This document shows, one piece after another, positions 45,145 through 53,861 of a stretch of 64,000 nucleotides of DNA. Location of the stretch: contig NZ_SSBL01000001.1 of NCBI RefSeq assembly GCF_004795105.1, positions 1 to 64,000 on the forward strand. The letters are read 5' to 3'. Both the position numbers and the translations under genes were made by a program. Positions within the stretch are counted from its first letter, which is position 1. Each line of letters begins with the position of its first letter. This stretch comes from Streptomyces sp. A0642 (GTDB taxonomy: Bacteria; Actinomycetota; Actinomycetes; Streptomycetales; Streptomycetaceae). Below the pieces are notes generated by a model, which ran no database searches, was not told where the DNA came from, and saw nothing but the letters and a program-made list of their open reading frames with translations.

Positions 45145-47151
45145 ATGCACATCGAGATACTGGCCCACACCGTGGCCACCGATTCCGTCGGCGCGCGGGC
45201 GGCGGCCCGGCTCGCCCAGACGCTGGCCGCCGGGCACCGGGTGACCGTCGTCGCCGTGCGCGGCGCCGCCGAGCCGCATCCGGCGCTGCGTCTCCCGGAG
45301 AACGTGGACGTCGTGGCCCTGGCCCCCTCGGTCGGGTCCGGCGACCGGGACGACGACGAGACCTCCCAGCTCGTCATCGCCGGCGACCCCGAGTTCCGGC
45401 GCTACAACCGCGCCGACGACGGACGGCTCAAGAAGCACCTGTCCGCGAGCGGAGCCGACGCGGTGGTGGCGCTCAGCTCCGCCCTCGGCGCGGCCCTGGC
45501 CCAGTGCCGCGTGCCCCACGCGCGGCGCATCGCCCGCCAGCCGGCGCCCGTCGAGCGGCTCCCGGAGTCGGTGCGCGCCCGCTGGACGGAGCTCTACCGC
45601 GAACTGGACGCGGTCGTCCCGCTCACCGAGCACGACGCCGCCGCCCCCGAGTACCAGGCGCTGCGCGCCGCCGGTGTGGAGGTCTGCCGGATCCCGGAAC
45701 CGGTGCTGCTCGCCGAGAGCCCGGACAAACCCACGACGGGTGTGGTGATCAGCGCCGGACGCCTGGTCTCGCACCGCCGCGTCGAGCTGGCGCTGCACGC
45801 CTTCTCCCAGACCCGTGCGGCTCAGCCGGGCTGGCAGCTGCGGGTGTTCGGCACCGGGCCGCTGCGCCGTGAGACCCGCGAACTGGTCATGGCGCTGGGG
45901 CTCCACGACCACGTGCTGCTGGTCGACCGGGAAGCCGGCGAAGAGGACTTCTACGACGCCGACATCGCGTTGGTGACCGCGGAGCGCGTGGACAGCGCCC
46001 GCCCCGTGCTGGAGGCGCTCGCCCAGGCCACGCCCGTGGTCGCCACGGAGGTGCCCTTCGGAGCCTCCGAGGTGCTGGCCGAGGGCCACGGCGGGCTGCT
46101 GGTGCCGGTCGGTGACGTCCACGGCACCGCCGCCGCCCTGGAGCGCTACATGGCGGACGAGCAACTGCGCTCCGCGCACCGGGCCCAGGCCCTGCGGACC
46201 GCGCGGTCCGCAGGCGCGGAGCAGGTCGCCGAGGCGTACGAAGAACTGTTCACGTCGGTCAAGGCCGGGGTACGAGGCCGCTGGGGCAAGGGGCGGCGTG
46301 CGGGCGGCGGCGCGCCCGCCGAGGACCGTCCCCGGCCCACCGCCGACTGCCGGGTCCTGACGAACGGCGTCTGGGAGCTCACCTTGCGCGGCGTGTCCGG
46401 CGCCCGCACGGTACGCGTCAAGGAACAGGGCAAGGGCCGCAAGGAAGTGGTCGACTTCGCCGTCGAGGGCGGCGGTACGCGGGCCCTGATCGACGCCCGC
46501 GAGCTGGCCGTGCTCGGGGAGGGCCGCGCCGACCTCTACGCCGTGGACGGCAAGGGCAGGGAGAGCCGCCTGCGCTACGGGCTGTGCACGCTCGGCGGGG
46601 CACGCGACGTCGGGCACCTGGGCGACCTGGACCACTTTCACTGGGTGCTGCCGTACGCCTCCGAGGGGGGGTATCTGCGTCTGCGCGTCTGGTCCCGGCA
46701 GAGCCACGCCGAGCTGGTGACCGTCGACTACAGCGACACCAGCCTGTGGCTGACGGGCTGGCTCCAGGGCGAGTGGCAGCTCGGCGGCGAGCTGTTGCTG
46801 TTGCTGCGCCGGCGTCAGGAGCCCGCGCGCACGCTGGCGGCCGGCCGGGTGCGCTTCGAAGGCGGCTGGTTCGGCGCGGAGCTGGTCATGGACGAGGCCA
46901 TGAGGGCCCGGCTGCTCCTGCGTGAGAACTGGGACGTGCTGCTCGCCGACAGCAGCGGGAGGGAGCCGGTCAGGGTCGCGCGCATCGCCGACGACCAGGT
47001 GGTGCGGCGCGATGTGCAGCGCTTCCCCGAGCTGGTGCGGGAGGAACCGACGGACCTGTTCGGCCCCGACGTCGGCCGTGCCGTCGTGGGGCTGCGCCCC
47101 TACTTCACAGCCGACAACGAACTCTCGCTCGTGGTGACCGAGCATCACTGA
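45145..47151 (+). CDS. GT4-family glycosyltransferase with extra C-terminal domain (first)
   Basis: The 668-residue product has a GT-B fold glycosyltransferase part (residues 1 to about 380). The sugar-nucleotide-binding half contains VVISAGRLVSHRRVELALHAF and a degenerate family-4 E-x7-E region around DSARPVLEALAQATPVVATEVPFGASEVLA. About 280 further residues form a separate, beta-rich domain: HWVLPYASEGGYLRLRVWSR, ending RPYFTADNELSLVV. The same tail is found on the next glycosyltransferase. The ATG lies three bases after the preceding stop. It probably adds a sugar to the phosphosugar polymer; donor and acceptor are unknown. The GT part keeps the E-x7-E spacing only loosely, so activity should not be assumed. 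Confidence 0.85.
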   Translation: MHIEILAHTVATDSVGARAAARLAQTLAAGHRVTVVAVRGAAEPHPALRLPENVDVVALAPSVGSGDRDDDETSQLVIAGDPEFRRYNRADDGRLKKHLSASGADAVVALSSALGAALAQCRVPHARRIARQPAPVERLPESVRARWTELYRELDAVVPLTEHDAAAPEYQALRAAGVEVCRIPEPVLLAESPDKPTTGVVISAGRLVSHRRVELALHAFSQTRAAQPGWQLRVFGTGPLRRETRELVMALGLHDHVLLVDREAGEEDFYDADIALVTAERVDSARPVLEALAQATPVVATEVPFGASEVLAEGHGGLLVPVGDVHGTAAALERYMADEQLRSAHRAQALRTARSAGAEQVAEAYEELFTSVKAGVRGRWGKGRRAGGGAPAEDRPRPTADCRVLTNGVWELTLRGVSGARTVRVKEQGKGRKEVVDFAVEGGGTRALIDARELAVLGEGRADLYAVDGKGRESRLRYGLCTLGGARDVGHLGDLDHFHWVLPYASEGGYLRLRVWSRQSHAELVTVDYSDTSLWLTGWLQGEWQLGGELLLLLRRRQEPARTLAAGRVRFEGGWFGAELVMDEAMRARLLLRENWDVLLADSSGREPVRVARIADDQVVRRDVQRFPELVREEPTDLFGPDVGRAVVGLRPYFTADNELSLVVTEHH

Positions 47152-47191
47152 CAGGGGCCCTCACGGACCTCGAGAATCCCGAAGGACACTT

Positions 47192-49186
47192 GTGCGGATC
47201 TCCTTCCTGCTCCACAGCATCGACAATTTCGGCGGAGTGCCGCGGGCGACCAGCAGTCTGGCCTCCGCCCTGGCGGTCCATCACGAGGTGGAGATCGTCT
47301 CGGTGTTCCGCACCGCGGACCGGGCGTCCTTCCCGCCCTCCGGCGATGTGACCGTGCGCTATCTGGCGGACCGGCGCGAGGGGGCGGCGAAGGGCAGCGG
47401 CAAGCCGTCCCGGATCATGCCGCGGGAGGACGACTGGGCCAAGCAGTACAGCCCGGAGGTCGACGACCTGATCCTCGGTCATCTCGGCAGGTGCGGCGCC
47501 GATGTCGTCATCGCCGCCCGGCCGACGTTCGCCGCGTACTTCCTCGCTCACGGCCGGCACGGCTACGGGCGCGTGGTCATCGACCACGAGGGTTCGATGG
47601 TGCCTTCCGAGGAGCTGCGCGCGCGCACGCTGGAGCTGTACCGCGAGATGGACGGCGTCGTCTGCCTCACCCAGGCCGACATGAACAACTACCAGCGGCA
47701 GATGGGCGACCAGGCGCCCCCGTTCGCCGCCATCGGCAACATCGTGCCGCCGCCGCCCCGGCACGCGCCCGTGCACGGCCTTCCGCTGATCGCCGCCGCG
47801 GGGCAGCTCGTGCCGCGCAAGGGCTTCGACACCCTGATCAACGCGTTCGCCCAGGTCGCCCCCCACCACCCGCAGTGGCGGCTGCGCATCTTCGGCCGCG
47901 GGCCCGAGCAGGCACGGCTGCACGAACTCGTGCACGCGCACGGACTCAGCGACTCGGTCCGTCTCATGGGCGCGCTTCCCGACCTCGCTGCGGAGTGGGA
48001 CAAGGCCGCGTTCTCGGTGAGCGCGGCCCGCCGCGAGTCCTTCGGCCTGACCCTGGTGGAGGCCATGCACCACGGGCTTCCGGTTCTCGCGGCCGACGCG
48101 CCCTTCGGCCCCGGCGAGATCGTCGCCCCCGGCCGCAACGGCATCCTGGTCCCCGTCGGGGACGAGGACGCCCTGGCGCACGGGATGCGTTACCTCATCG
48201 AACAGCCCGCCGAGCGCGAAAAGCTCTCCCAGGGCGCCTACGCGACGGCCCCGCTCTTCAGCGCGGAGCGCATCGCCTTCCGCTACGACGCGTTCCTGCG
48301 GGACGTGGCGGCCTCGGTGCCGAAGGAGCGCGCCGCCGCGGAGCCGGCCCCCGCCCCGTCCGGCGTCCCGGCGGAGGTGCTGGTGCGCGGCGACGGCGCC
48401 ATCGAGGTCCGTGCGGTCCTGACCCCCGGTGCGGAGCCCCCCGCGCTGACCATCACTCCGCGCAGGGGCGAGACCCTGATCAGACTGGCCGCCCTCGGCA
48501 CGTCGGTGGACGAGATGACGGGCACGCTCCGGGCCGTGTACGCGGTCCCGGCCGAACCGCCGGTCCTCGCCGAGGGCCGGTACGACATCGACCTGGAGCT
48601 GCCGGACGGCCGCCGCTCGCCGCTCGCCGTGGAGGGCGTGCACACCGGTGGTCTCCTGGTCCGCCGGATCGCGCCGGGCGGCCCCGCGTACTGGCCCGTG
48701 CCCTACCGCACCGCGGACGGCCATCTGTCGGTTTTCGTGCGTCATCGCGTGGAGCACGCCGAGGTGCACTCCGTGCTGGTGGGGCAGGACGGCTGGCTCG
48801 TGCGCGGCAGCCTGGTCGCACCGCCGGGCGCCGACCTGTCGGGGCTGCGGCTGGCTGCCGTACCCCGCAAGGGGATCGCCGCGTCGACGGTGGCGGGCCG
48901 GGTCACCGTCGGGCACGACGGAGTCTTCGAGGCGCATCTGCCGTTCGCCGGGGTGGTGGCCGCCTCCTCGGGTGGCCACGACGACTGGGACCTGTGGCTG
49001 GAGCGCGACGCCGGTCATTCGCGCATCCGCCTGGCGCGGTTCTTCGACGACCTCCTCGAGCGCAAGCGGATCGACGTCTATCCCACGCAGCGCTGGCACC
49101 ACCCGACGCAGGGGCCGGCGCGCGGAAAGGTCTTCTTCACGCCCGGCAACGAGCTTTCGTTCACCGTCAGCCCCGACCGGGCCTGA
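47192..49186 (+). CDS. GT4-family glycosyltransferase with extra C-terminal domain (second)
   Basis: The 664-residue product has a complete GT4 pattern: GGVPRATSSLASALA at the N-terminus, AAGQLVPRKGFDTLINAFA, LRIFGRGPE and the catalytic ESFGLTLVEAMHHGLPV (E-x7-E). After a Pro/Ala-rich linker near residue 385, a C-terminal domain of about 275 residues resembles that of the preceding protein (YWPVPYRTADGHLSVFVRHR, ending KVFFTPGNELSFTV). The GTG at 47192 has GAAGGA five bases upstream. It belongs to the same run of genes as the Stealth pair and galU. It probably uses a UDP-sugar, with galU making UDP-glucose alongside, but the donor is inferred. Confidence 0.9.
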   Translation: MRISFLLHSIDNFGGVPRATSSLASALAVHHEVEIVSVFRTADRASFPPSGDVTVRYLADRREGAAKGSGKPSRIMPREDDWAKQYSPEVDDLILGHLGRCGADVVIAARPTFAAYFLAHGRHGYGRVVIDHEGSMVPSEELRARTLELYREMDGVVCLTQADMNNYQRQMGDQAPPFAAIGNIVPPPPRHAPVHGLPLIAAAGQLVPRKGFDTLINAFAQVAPHHPQWRLRIFGRGPEQARLHELVHAHGLSDSVRLMGALPDLAAEWDKAAFSVSAARRESFGLTLVEAMHHGLPVLAADAPFGPGEIVAPGRNGILVPVGDEDALAHGMRYLIEQPAEREKLSQGAYATAPLFSAERIAFRYDAFLRDVAASVPKERAAAEPAPAPSGVPAEVLVRGDGAIEVRAVLTPGAEPPALTITPRRGETLIRLAALGTSVDEMTGTLRAVYAVPAEPPVLAEGRYDIDLELPDGRRSPLAVEGVHTGGLLVRRIAPGGPAYWPVPYRTADGHLSVFVRHRVEHAEVHSVLVGQDGWLVRGSLVAPPGADLSGLRLAAVPRKGIAASTVAGRVTVGHDGVFEAHLPFAGVVAASSGGHDDWDLWLERDAGHSRIRLARFFDDLLERKRIDVYPTQRWHHPTQGPARGKVFFTPGNELSFTVSPDRA

Positions 49187-49214
49187 TCCCTCTTCCTCCG
49201 GAGTGCACACGTTC

Positions 49215-50129
49215 ATGCCCACGCACCACCGCCGTACCCGTAAGGCCGTCATCCCGGCCGCGGGTCTGGGTACCCGCTTCCTCCCCGCGACCAAGGCGAC
49301 TCCCAAGGAGATGCTTCCGGTCGTGGACCGGCCGGCCATCGAGTACGTGGTGGCGGAGGCCGTACGCAGCGGACTCGATGACGTGCTCATGGTCACCGGC
49401 CGCAACAAGCGGGCCCTGGAGGACCACTTCGACCGTGCTTATGAACTGGAGCACCTGCTGGAGCTGAAGGGGGACGACGGCAAACTGCGCCAGGTCCGCG
49501 AGTCGAGCGAACTGGCCGACGTCCACTACGTGCGGCAGGGCAACCCGCTCGGCCTGGGCCACGCCGTCCTCTGCGCGGAACCGCACGTCGGTGACGCCCC
49601 GTTCGCGGTGTTGCTCGGCGACGACCTCATCGACGAGCGCGACCCGCTGCTCGCCCGGATGCTGGAGGTCCAGGAGCGGTACGGCGGCAGCGTCGTGGCG
49701 CTCATGGAGGTCGAGGACGACCGCACGCACCTGTACGGATGCGCGGCCGTGGCCCCCTCGGGCGAGGGGGACGACGACGTCCTGGCCGTCACCGACCTGG
49801 TGGAGAAGCCGGAGCCCGGCACCGCGCCCAGCAATCTTGCCGTGATCGGGCGGTACGTCCTCGCCCCGCAGATCTTCGGGATCCTGCGCGACACCCCGCC
49901 GGGCCGCGGCGGAGAGATACAGCTGACCGACGCCCTGCGCCGGCTGGCCCTGGACCCGGCACTCGGCGGTCCCGTGCACGCGGTGGTCTTCGACGGCCGT
50001 CGTTACGACACCGGGGACCGCGGCGACTACCTCCGCGCCGTCGTCCGGCTGGCCTGCGAGCGCGAGGACCTCGGCCCGGACTTCCGCGCCTGGCTGGGCG
50101 AGTTCGTGCAGGAAGAGGGCATCCGCTGA
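49215..50129 (+). CDS. galU: UTP-glucose-1-phosphate uridylyltransferase
   Basis: The 304-residue enzyme makes UDP-glucose from UTP and glucose-1-phosphate. The nucleotide-binding signature GLGTRFLPATKATPKEMLP lies near the N-terminus, followed by VLLGDDLID (metal-binding aspartates), LVEKPEPG and the C-terminal DTGDRGDYLRAVV, all GalU features. The ATG at 49215 has GGAG 12 bases upstream; a GTG four codons earlier is possible. It is the last gene of the Stealth/GT run, 28 bases after it, so it likely provides the sugar donor for that pathway. Streptomyces usually have more than one GalU-type gene, so this copy may be specialised. Confidence 0.93.
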   Translation: MPTHHRRTRKAVIPAAGLGTRFLPATKATPKEMLPVVDRPAIEYVVAEAVRSGLDDVLMVTGRNKRALEDHFDRAYELEHLLELKGDDGKLRQVRESSELADVHYVRQGNPLGLGHAVLCAEPHVGDAPFAVLLGDDLIDERDPLLARMLEVQERYGGSVVALMEVEDDRTHLYGCAAVAPSGEGDDDVLAVTDLVEKPEPGTAPSNLAVIGRYVLAPQIFGILRDTPPGRGGEIQLTDALRRLALDPALGGPVHAVVFDGRRYDTGDRGDYLRAVVRLACEREDLGPDFRAWLGEFVQEEGIR

Positions 50130-50201
50130 CACGGCGGACCCGGCAGAGCCCGCGCTCACCGCGCCGGTGAGCGCGAGGCCCCGACCCGGGCGCCGAAAGC
50201 C

Positions 50202-50239
50202 GCGAGGGCCGTACGGGATCGCTCCCGTACGGCCCTCGC
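50202..50239. terminator. bidirectional terminator between galU and fadB
   Basis: Perfect 17-bp arms (50202-50218 and 50223-50239) with a TCGC loop lie between convergent stop codons. Confidence 0.92.
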
Positions 50240-50258
50240 CGCATGCACCGAGGTGGCG

Positions 50259-52388
50259 TTACGCCGGAACGCTGGCCACACCGGGCTCCAGGAACTTCTT
50301 CCCGTTCACCCGCTCCGAGACGCCCTCACGGTCCAGGTACGGCGTGATGCCGCCCAGGTGGAAGGGCCAGCCCGCGCCGGTGATCAGGCAGAGGTCGATG
50401 TCCTGGGCCTCGGCGACGACGCCCTCGTCCAGCATCAGGCCGATCTCCTGCGCCACCGCGTCCAGGACGCGGTCGCGGGCCTGCTCCTCGGACAGGACGA
50501 CATCGCCCTGCTTGAGGAGTGCGGCGACCTCGGGGTCCAGCTCCGGCTTTCCGGAGTCGTAGACGTAGAAGCCGCGCTTGCCGGCCTTGACGACCGCGGC
50601 CAGGTTCTCGGAGACGGTGAAGCGCTCCGGGAAGGCGCGGTTCAGGGTCTCGGAGACGTGCAGGCCGATGGCCGGGCCGACCAGCTCCAGGAGGACCAGG
50701 GGCGACATCGGCAGACCGAGGGGCTCCACGGCCTTCTCGGCGACGGCGACCGGGGTGCCCTCGTCGATGATGTTCTGGATCTCGCCCATGAAGCGGGTCA
50801 GGATGCGGTTGACGACGAACGCCGGGGCGTCCTTCACCAGCACCGCGGTCTTCTTCAGCTTCCGCGCGACGCCGAAGGCCGTGGCCAGCGACGCGTCGTC
50901 GGTCTGCTCACCGCGGACGATCTCCAGGAGCGGGAGGATCGCGACCGGGTTGAAGAAGTGGAAGCCGACGACCCGCTCGGGGTTCTTCAGCTTCGACGCC
51001 ATCTCGGTCACCGAGAGGGACGAGGTGTTGGTGGCGAGGATCGCGTGCGCCGGGGCGACCGCCTCGACCTCCGCGAACACCTGCTGCTTGACGCCGATCT
51101 CCTCGAAGACGGCCTCGATGATGAAGTCGGCGTCGGAGAAGCCCTCCGCCTTGTCCAGCACACCGGAGACCAGGGCCTTCAGGCGGTTGGCCTTGTCCTG
51201 GTTGATGCGGCCCTTGCCGAGCAGCTTCTCGATCTCGGCGTGGACGTAGCCCACGCCCTTGTCGACGCGTGCCTGGTCGATGTCCGTCAGGACGACCGGC
51301 ACCTCCAGGCGGCGCAGGAAGAGCAGGGCGAGCTGGCTGGCCATCAGGCCCGCGCCCACCACGCCGACCTTGGTGACCGGACGGGCCAGGGCCTTGTCCG
51401 GTGCGCCGGCCGGGCGCTTGGCGCGCTTCTGGACCAGATTGAAGGAGTAGATCCCGGAGCGCAGCTCGCCGCCCATGATCAGGTCCGCGAGGGCCTGGTC
51501 CTCGCGGTCGAAGCCGGCGCCCAGGTCGCCGTCCTTGGCCGCGGCGATGATCTCCAGCGCGCGGTAGGCGGCCGGGGCGGCGCCGTGCACCTTCGAGTCG
51601 GCGACGGCCTTGCCGCGGGCGACGGCCTGGTCCCACGCGTCACCGCGGTCGACCTCGGGACGCTCCACCGTGACCGTGCCGTTCAGCACGTTCGCGGTCC
51701 AGATCAGCGACTGCTCCAGGAAGTCAGCACCCTCGAAGAGAGCGTCGGCGATCCCGAGCTCGAAGACCTGCTTGCCCTTGAGCTGACGGTTCTGGTTCAG
51801 CGAGTTCTCGATGATCACCGAGACCGCGCGGTCGGCGCCGATCAGGTTGGGAAGCAGCGCGCAGCCGCCCCAGCCGGGGACCAGGCCGAGGAAGACCTCG
51901 GGCAGCGAGAACGCGGGCAGCGCCTTGGAGACGGTGCGGTACGAGCAGTGCAGACCGACCTCGACACCGCCGCCCATCGCCGCACCGTTGTAGTACGCGA
52001 ACGTCGGGACCGCGAGGCCGGAGAGGCGGCGGAAGACGTCGTGGCCGCCCTTGCCGATGGCGAGCGCGTCCTTGTGCTCCTTCAGCAGTTCGACGCCCTT
52101 GAGGTCGGCGCCGACCGCGAAGATGAACGGCTTGCCGGTGATGCCGATACCGGTGATCGCACCCTCGGCGGCCTCCTTCTCGACCTGGTCGATCGCGGCG
52201 TTCAGGTTCGCCAGCGACTGCGGTCCGAAGGTGGTCGGCTTGGTGTGGTCCAGGCCGTTGTCCAGCGTGATGAGGGCGAAGCGCCCCGCACCGGCCGGAA
52301 GGTCCAGGTGGCGTACGTGCGCCTGGGTGACGACCTCGCCGGGGAACAGCTCGGCCGCACCCTTCAGAAGCTCAGTGGTGGAACTCAC
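50259..52388 (-). CDS. fadB: fatty-acid oxidation multifunctional enzyme (enoyl-CoA hydratase / 3-hydroxyacyl-CoA dehydrogenase)
   Basis: This 709-residue two-part enzyme has an N-terminal crotonase domain (hydratase; oxyanion-hole region GADLKG and NGAAMGGGVE, then ALPEVFLG-like SLPEVFLGLVPGWGG). The dehydrogenase part starts with the NAD motif VGVVGAGLMASQLA near residue 347 and includes NTSSLSVTEMA and GFHFFNPV with the catalytic histidine. It performs steps two and three of beta-oxidation in the cytoplasm. The GTG at 52388 overlaps the thiolase stop (GTGA), and GGAGG lies six bases before it, so it is coupled to fadA. The first glycine position GVVGAGLM is slightly altered from GxGxxG by an alanine but is normal for the family. 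Confidence 0.95.
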   Translation of the reverse strand: MSSTTELLKGAAELFPGEVVTQAHVRHLDLPAGAGRFALITLDNGLDHTKPTTFGPQSLANLNAAIDQVEKEAAEGAITGIGITGKPFIFAVGADLKGVELLKEHKDALAIGKGGHDVFRRLSGLAVPTFAYYNGAAMGGGVEVGLHCSYRTVSKALPAFSLPEVFLGLVPGWGGCALLPNLIGADRAVSVIIENSLNQNRQLKGKQVFELGIADALFEGADFLEQSLIWTANVLNGTVTVERPEVDRGDAWDQAVARGKAVADSKVHGAAPAAYRALEIIAAAKDGDLGAGFDREDQALADLIMGGELRSGIYSFNLVQKRAKRPAGAPDKALARPVTKVGVVGAGLMASQLALLFLRRLEVPVVLTDIDQARVDKGVGYVHAEIEKLLGKGRINQDKANRLKALVSGVLDKAEGFSDADFIIEAVFEEIGVKQQVFAEVEAVAPAHAILATNTSSLSVTEMASKLKNPERVVGFHFFNPVAILPLLEIVRGEQTDDASLATAFGVARKLKKTAVLVKDAPAFVVNRILTRFMGEIQNIIDEGTPVAVAEKAVEPLGLPMSPLVLLELVGPAIGLHVSETLNRAFPERFTVSENLAAVVKAGKRGFYVYDSGKPELDPEVAALLKQGDVVLSEEQARDRVLDAVAQEIGLMLDEGVVAEAQDIDLCLITGAGWPFHLGGITPYLDREGVSERVNGKKFLEPGVASVPA

Positions 52389-53605
52389 TTGTTGCCTCCG
52401 TCGAAATTCGGGTTCTCCCAGATGACCGTGGCGCCCATGCCGAAGCCGACGCACATGGTCGTCAGGCCGTAGCGGACCTCCGGCTGCTCCTCGAACTGAC
52501 GGGCCAGCTGGGTCATCAGCCGGACACCGGAGGAGGCGAGCGGGTGGCCGTAGGCGATCGCTCCGCCGTACTGGTTGACGCGGGCGTCGTCGTCGGCGAT
52601 GCCGTAGTGCTCCAGGAAGGCGAGCACCTGCACGGCGAACGCCTCGTTGATCTCGAAGAGACCGATGTCCGAGATGGACAGGCCGGCCTTCGCCAGGGCC
52701 TTCTCCGTCGCCGGGATCGGGCCGTAGCCCATGACCTCCGGCTCGACGCCCGCGAAGGCGTAGGAGACGAGGCGCATTCTGACCGGGAGGCCGAGCTCGC
52801 GCGCGACGTCCTCGGCGGCGAGCAGCGAGGCGGTGGCGCCGTCGTTGAGCCCCGCGGCGTTGCCGGCCGTTACGCGGCCGTGGGCCCGGAACGGGGTCTT
52901 CAGACCGGCCAGGGACTCCATCGTGGTGCCCGGGCGCATCGGCTCGTCGGCGGTGACCAGGCCCCAGCCCGTGTCCCCGGCCTCCGGGTTGGTGCGGCGC
53001 ACGGAGACCGGCACCAGGTCCTGCTGGATCTTGCCGTTGGCGTACGCCTTGGCGGCCTTCTCCTGCGAACGCACCGCGTACTCGTCGGCGCGCTGCTTGG
53101 TGATCGTGGGGTACCGGTCGTGCAGGTTCTCCGCGGTCATGCCCATGAACAGGGCGGACTCGTCGACCAGCTTCTCCGACACGAAGCGCGGGTTCGGGTC
53201 CACGCCCTCGCCCATCGGGTGGCGGCCCATGTGCTCGACGCCACCGGCGACGACGACGTCGTACGCGCCGAAGGCGATGGAACCGGCCGTCGAGGTGACG
53301 GCGGTCAGGGCGCCGGCGCACATGCGGTCGATGGAGTAACCGGGGACCGACTGGGGCAGCCCGGCCAGGATTCCGGCGGTGCGGCCGAGCGTCAGGCCCT
53401 GGTCACCGATCTGGGTGGTCGCGGCGATGGCGACCTCGTCGATCTTGGCGGGGTCCAGGTCCGGGTTGCGGCGCAGCAGCTCCCGGATGGCCTTCACGAC
53501 GAGATCGTCGGCGCGGGTCTCGTGGTAGATGCCCTTCGGGCCCGCTTTGCCGAACGGGGTGCGGACGCCGTCGACGAAGACGACGTCCCGGATGGTACGA
53601 GGCAC
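52385..53605 (-). CDS. fadA: acetyl-CoA acyltransferase (thiolase)
   Basis: The 406-residue enzyme performs the last step of beta-oxidation, splitting 3-ketoacyl-CoA. The acyl-accepting cysteine is in SIDRMCAGALTAV near residue 92. The catalytic histidine regions are NEAFAVQVL and GGAIAYGHPLASSG, and the second cysteine is in TTMCVGFGMG near the C-terminus. The GTG at 53605 follows GGAGGAG, giving MPRTIRDVVFVDGVRTPFG. It is co-transcribed with fadB downstream, forming the alpha/beta trifunctional set. From memory the pair matches SCO6027-SCO6026. Confidence 0.96.
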   Translation of the reverse strand: MPRTIRDVVFVDGVRTPFGKAGPKGIYHETRADDLVVKAIRELLRRNPDLDPAKIDEVAIAATTQIGDQGLTLGRTAGILAGLPQSVPGYSIDRMCAGALTAVTSTAGSIAFGAYDVVVAGGVEHMGRHPMGEGVDPNPRFVSEKLVDESALFMGMTAENLHDRYPTITKQRADEYAVRSQEKAAKAYANGKIQQDLVPVSVRRTNPEAGDTGWGLVTADEPMRPGTTMESLAGLKTPFRAHGRVTAGNAAGLNDGATASLLAAEDVARELGLPVRMRLVSYAFAGVEPEVMGYGPIPATEKALAKAGLSISDIGLFEINEAFAVQVLAFLEHYGIADDDARVNQYGGAIAYGHPLASSGVRLMTQLARQFEEQPEVRYGLTTMCVGFGMGATVIWENPNFDGGNK

Positions 53606-53739
53606 GGTGGCTCTCCTCCAGGGTGCGGGATGGCACTGCTGCGGGGCACGCCCGGAAGCGTGCCGCCACCCACATGCTACTTGCGGGTAACCAGACTGCC
53701 CAGTCCTTGCGGCGGGAGCGGCGAAGGTCACATCCACAT

Positions 53740-53778
53740 ATGGCCCGGTCGGCCCCACGAGGGGACCGGCCGGGCCAT
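53740..53778 (-). terminator. terminator after the RNase D gene
   Basis: ATGGCCCGGTCGGCCCC (53740-53756) pairs, with a small bulge, with 53761-53778 around an ACGA loop. It lies downstream of the gene ending at 53862, on the same strand. Confidence 0.65.
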
Positions 53779-53861
53779 GAGGAGAAGGGCCGTGAAGACC
53801 GCGGCGCGAGGGGCGAGGGCTGCGCCAACCTGGCGTGAATACGCCCCTCCCGGATGCCCGC

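Noticed and set aside
41515..47148. A continuous 1877-codon open frame on the minus strand across the Stealth and glycosyltransferase genes
   Set aside because: Its product is low-complexity (Val/Gly/Arg/Ala-rich) without domains. The plus strand holds four genes with clear family motifs and ribosome sites. Long antisense frames are common in GC-rich coding DNA.
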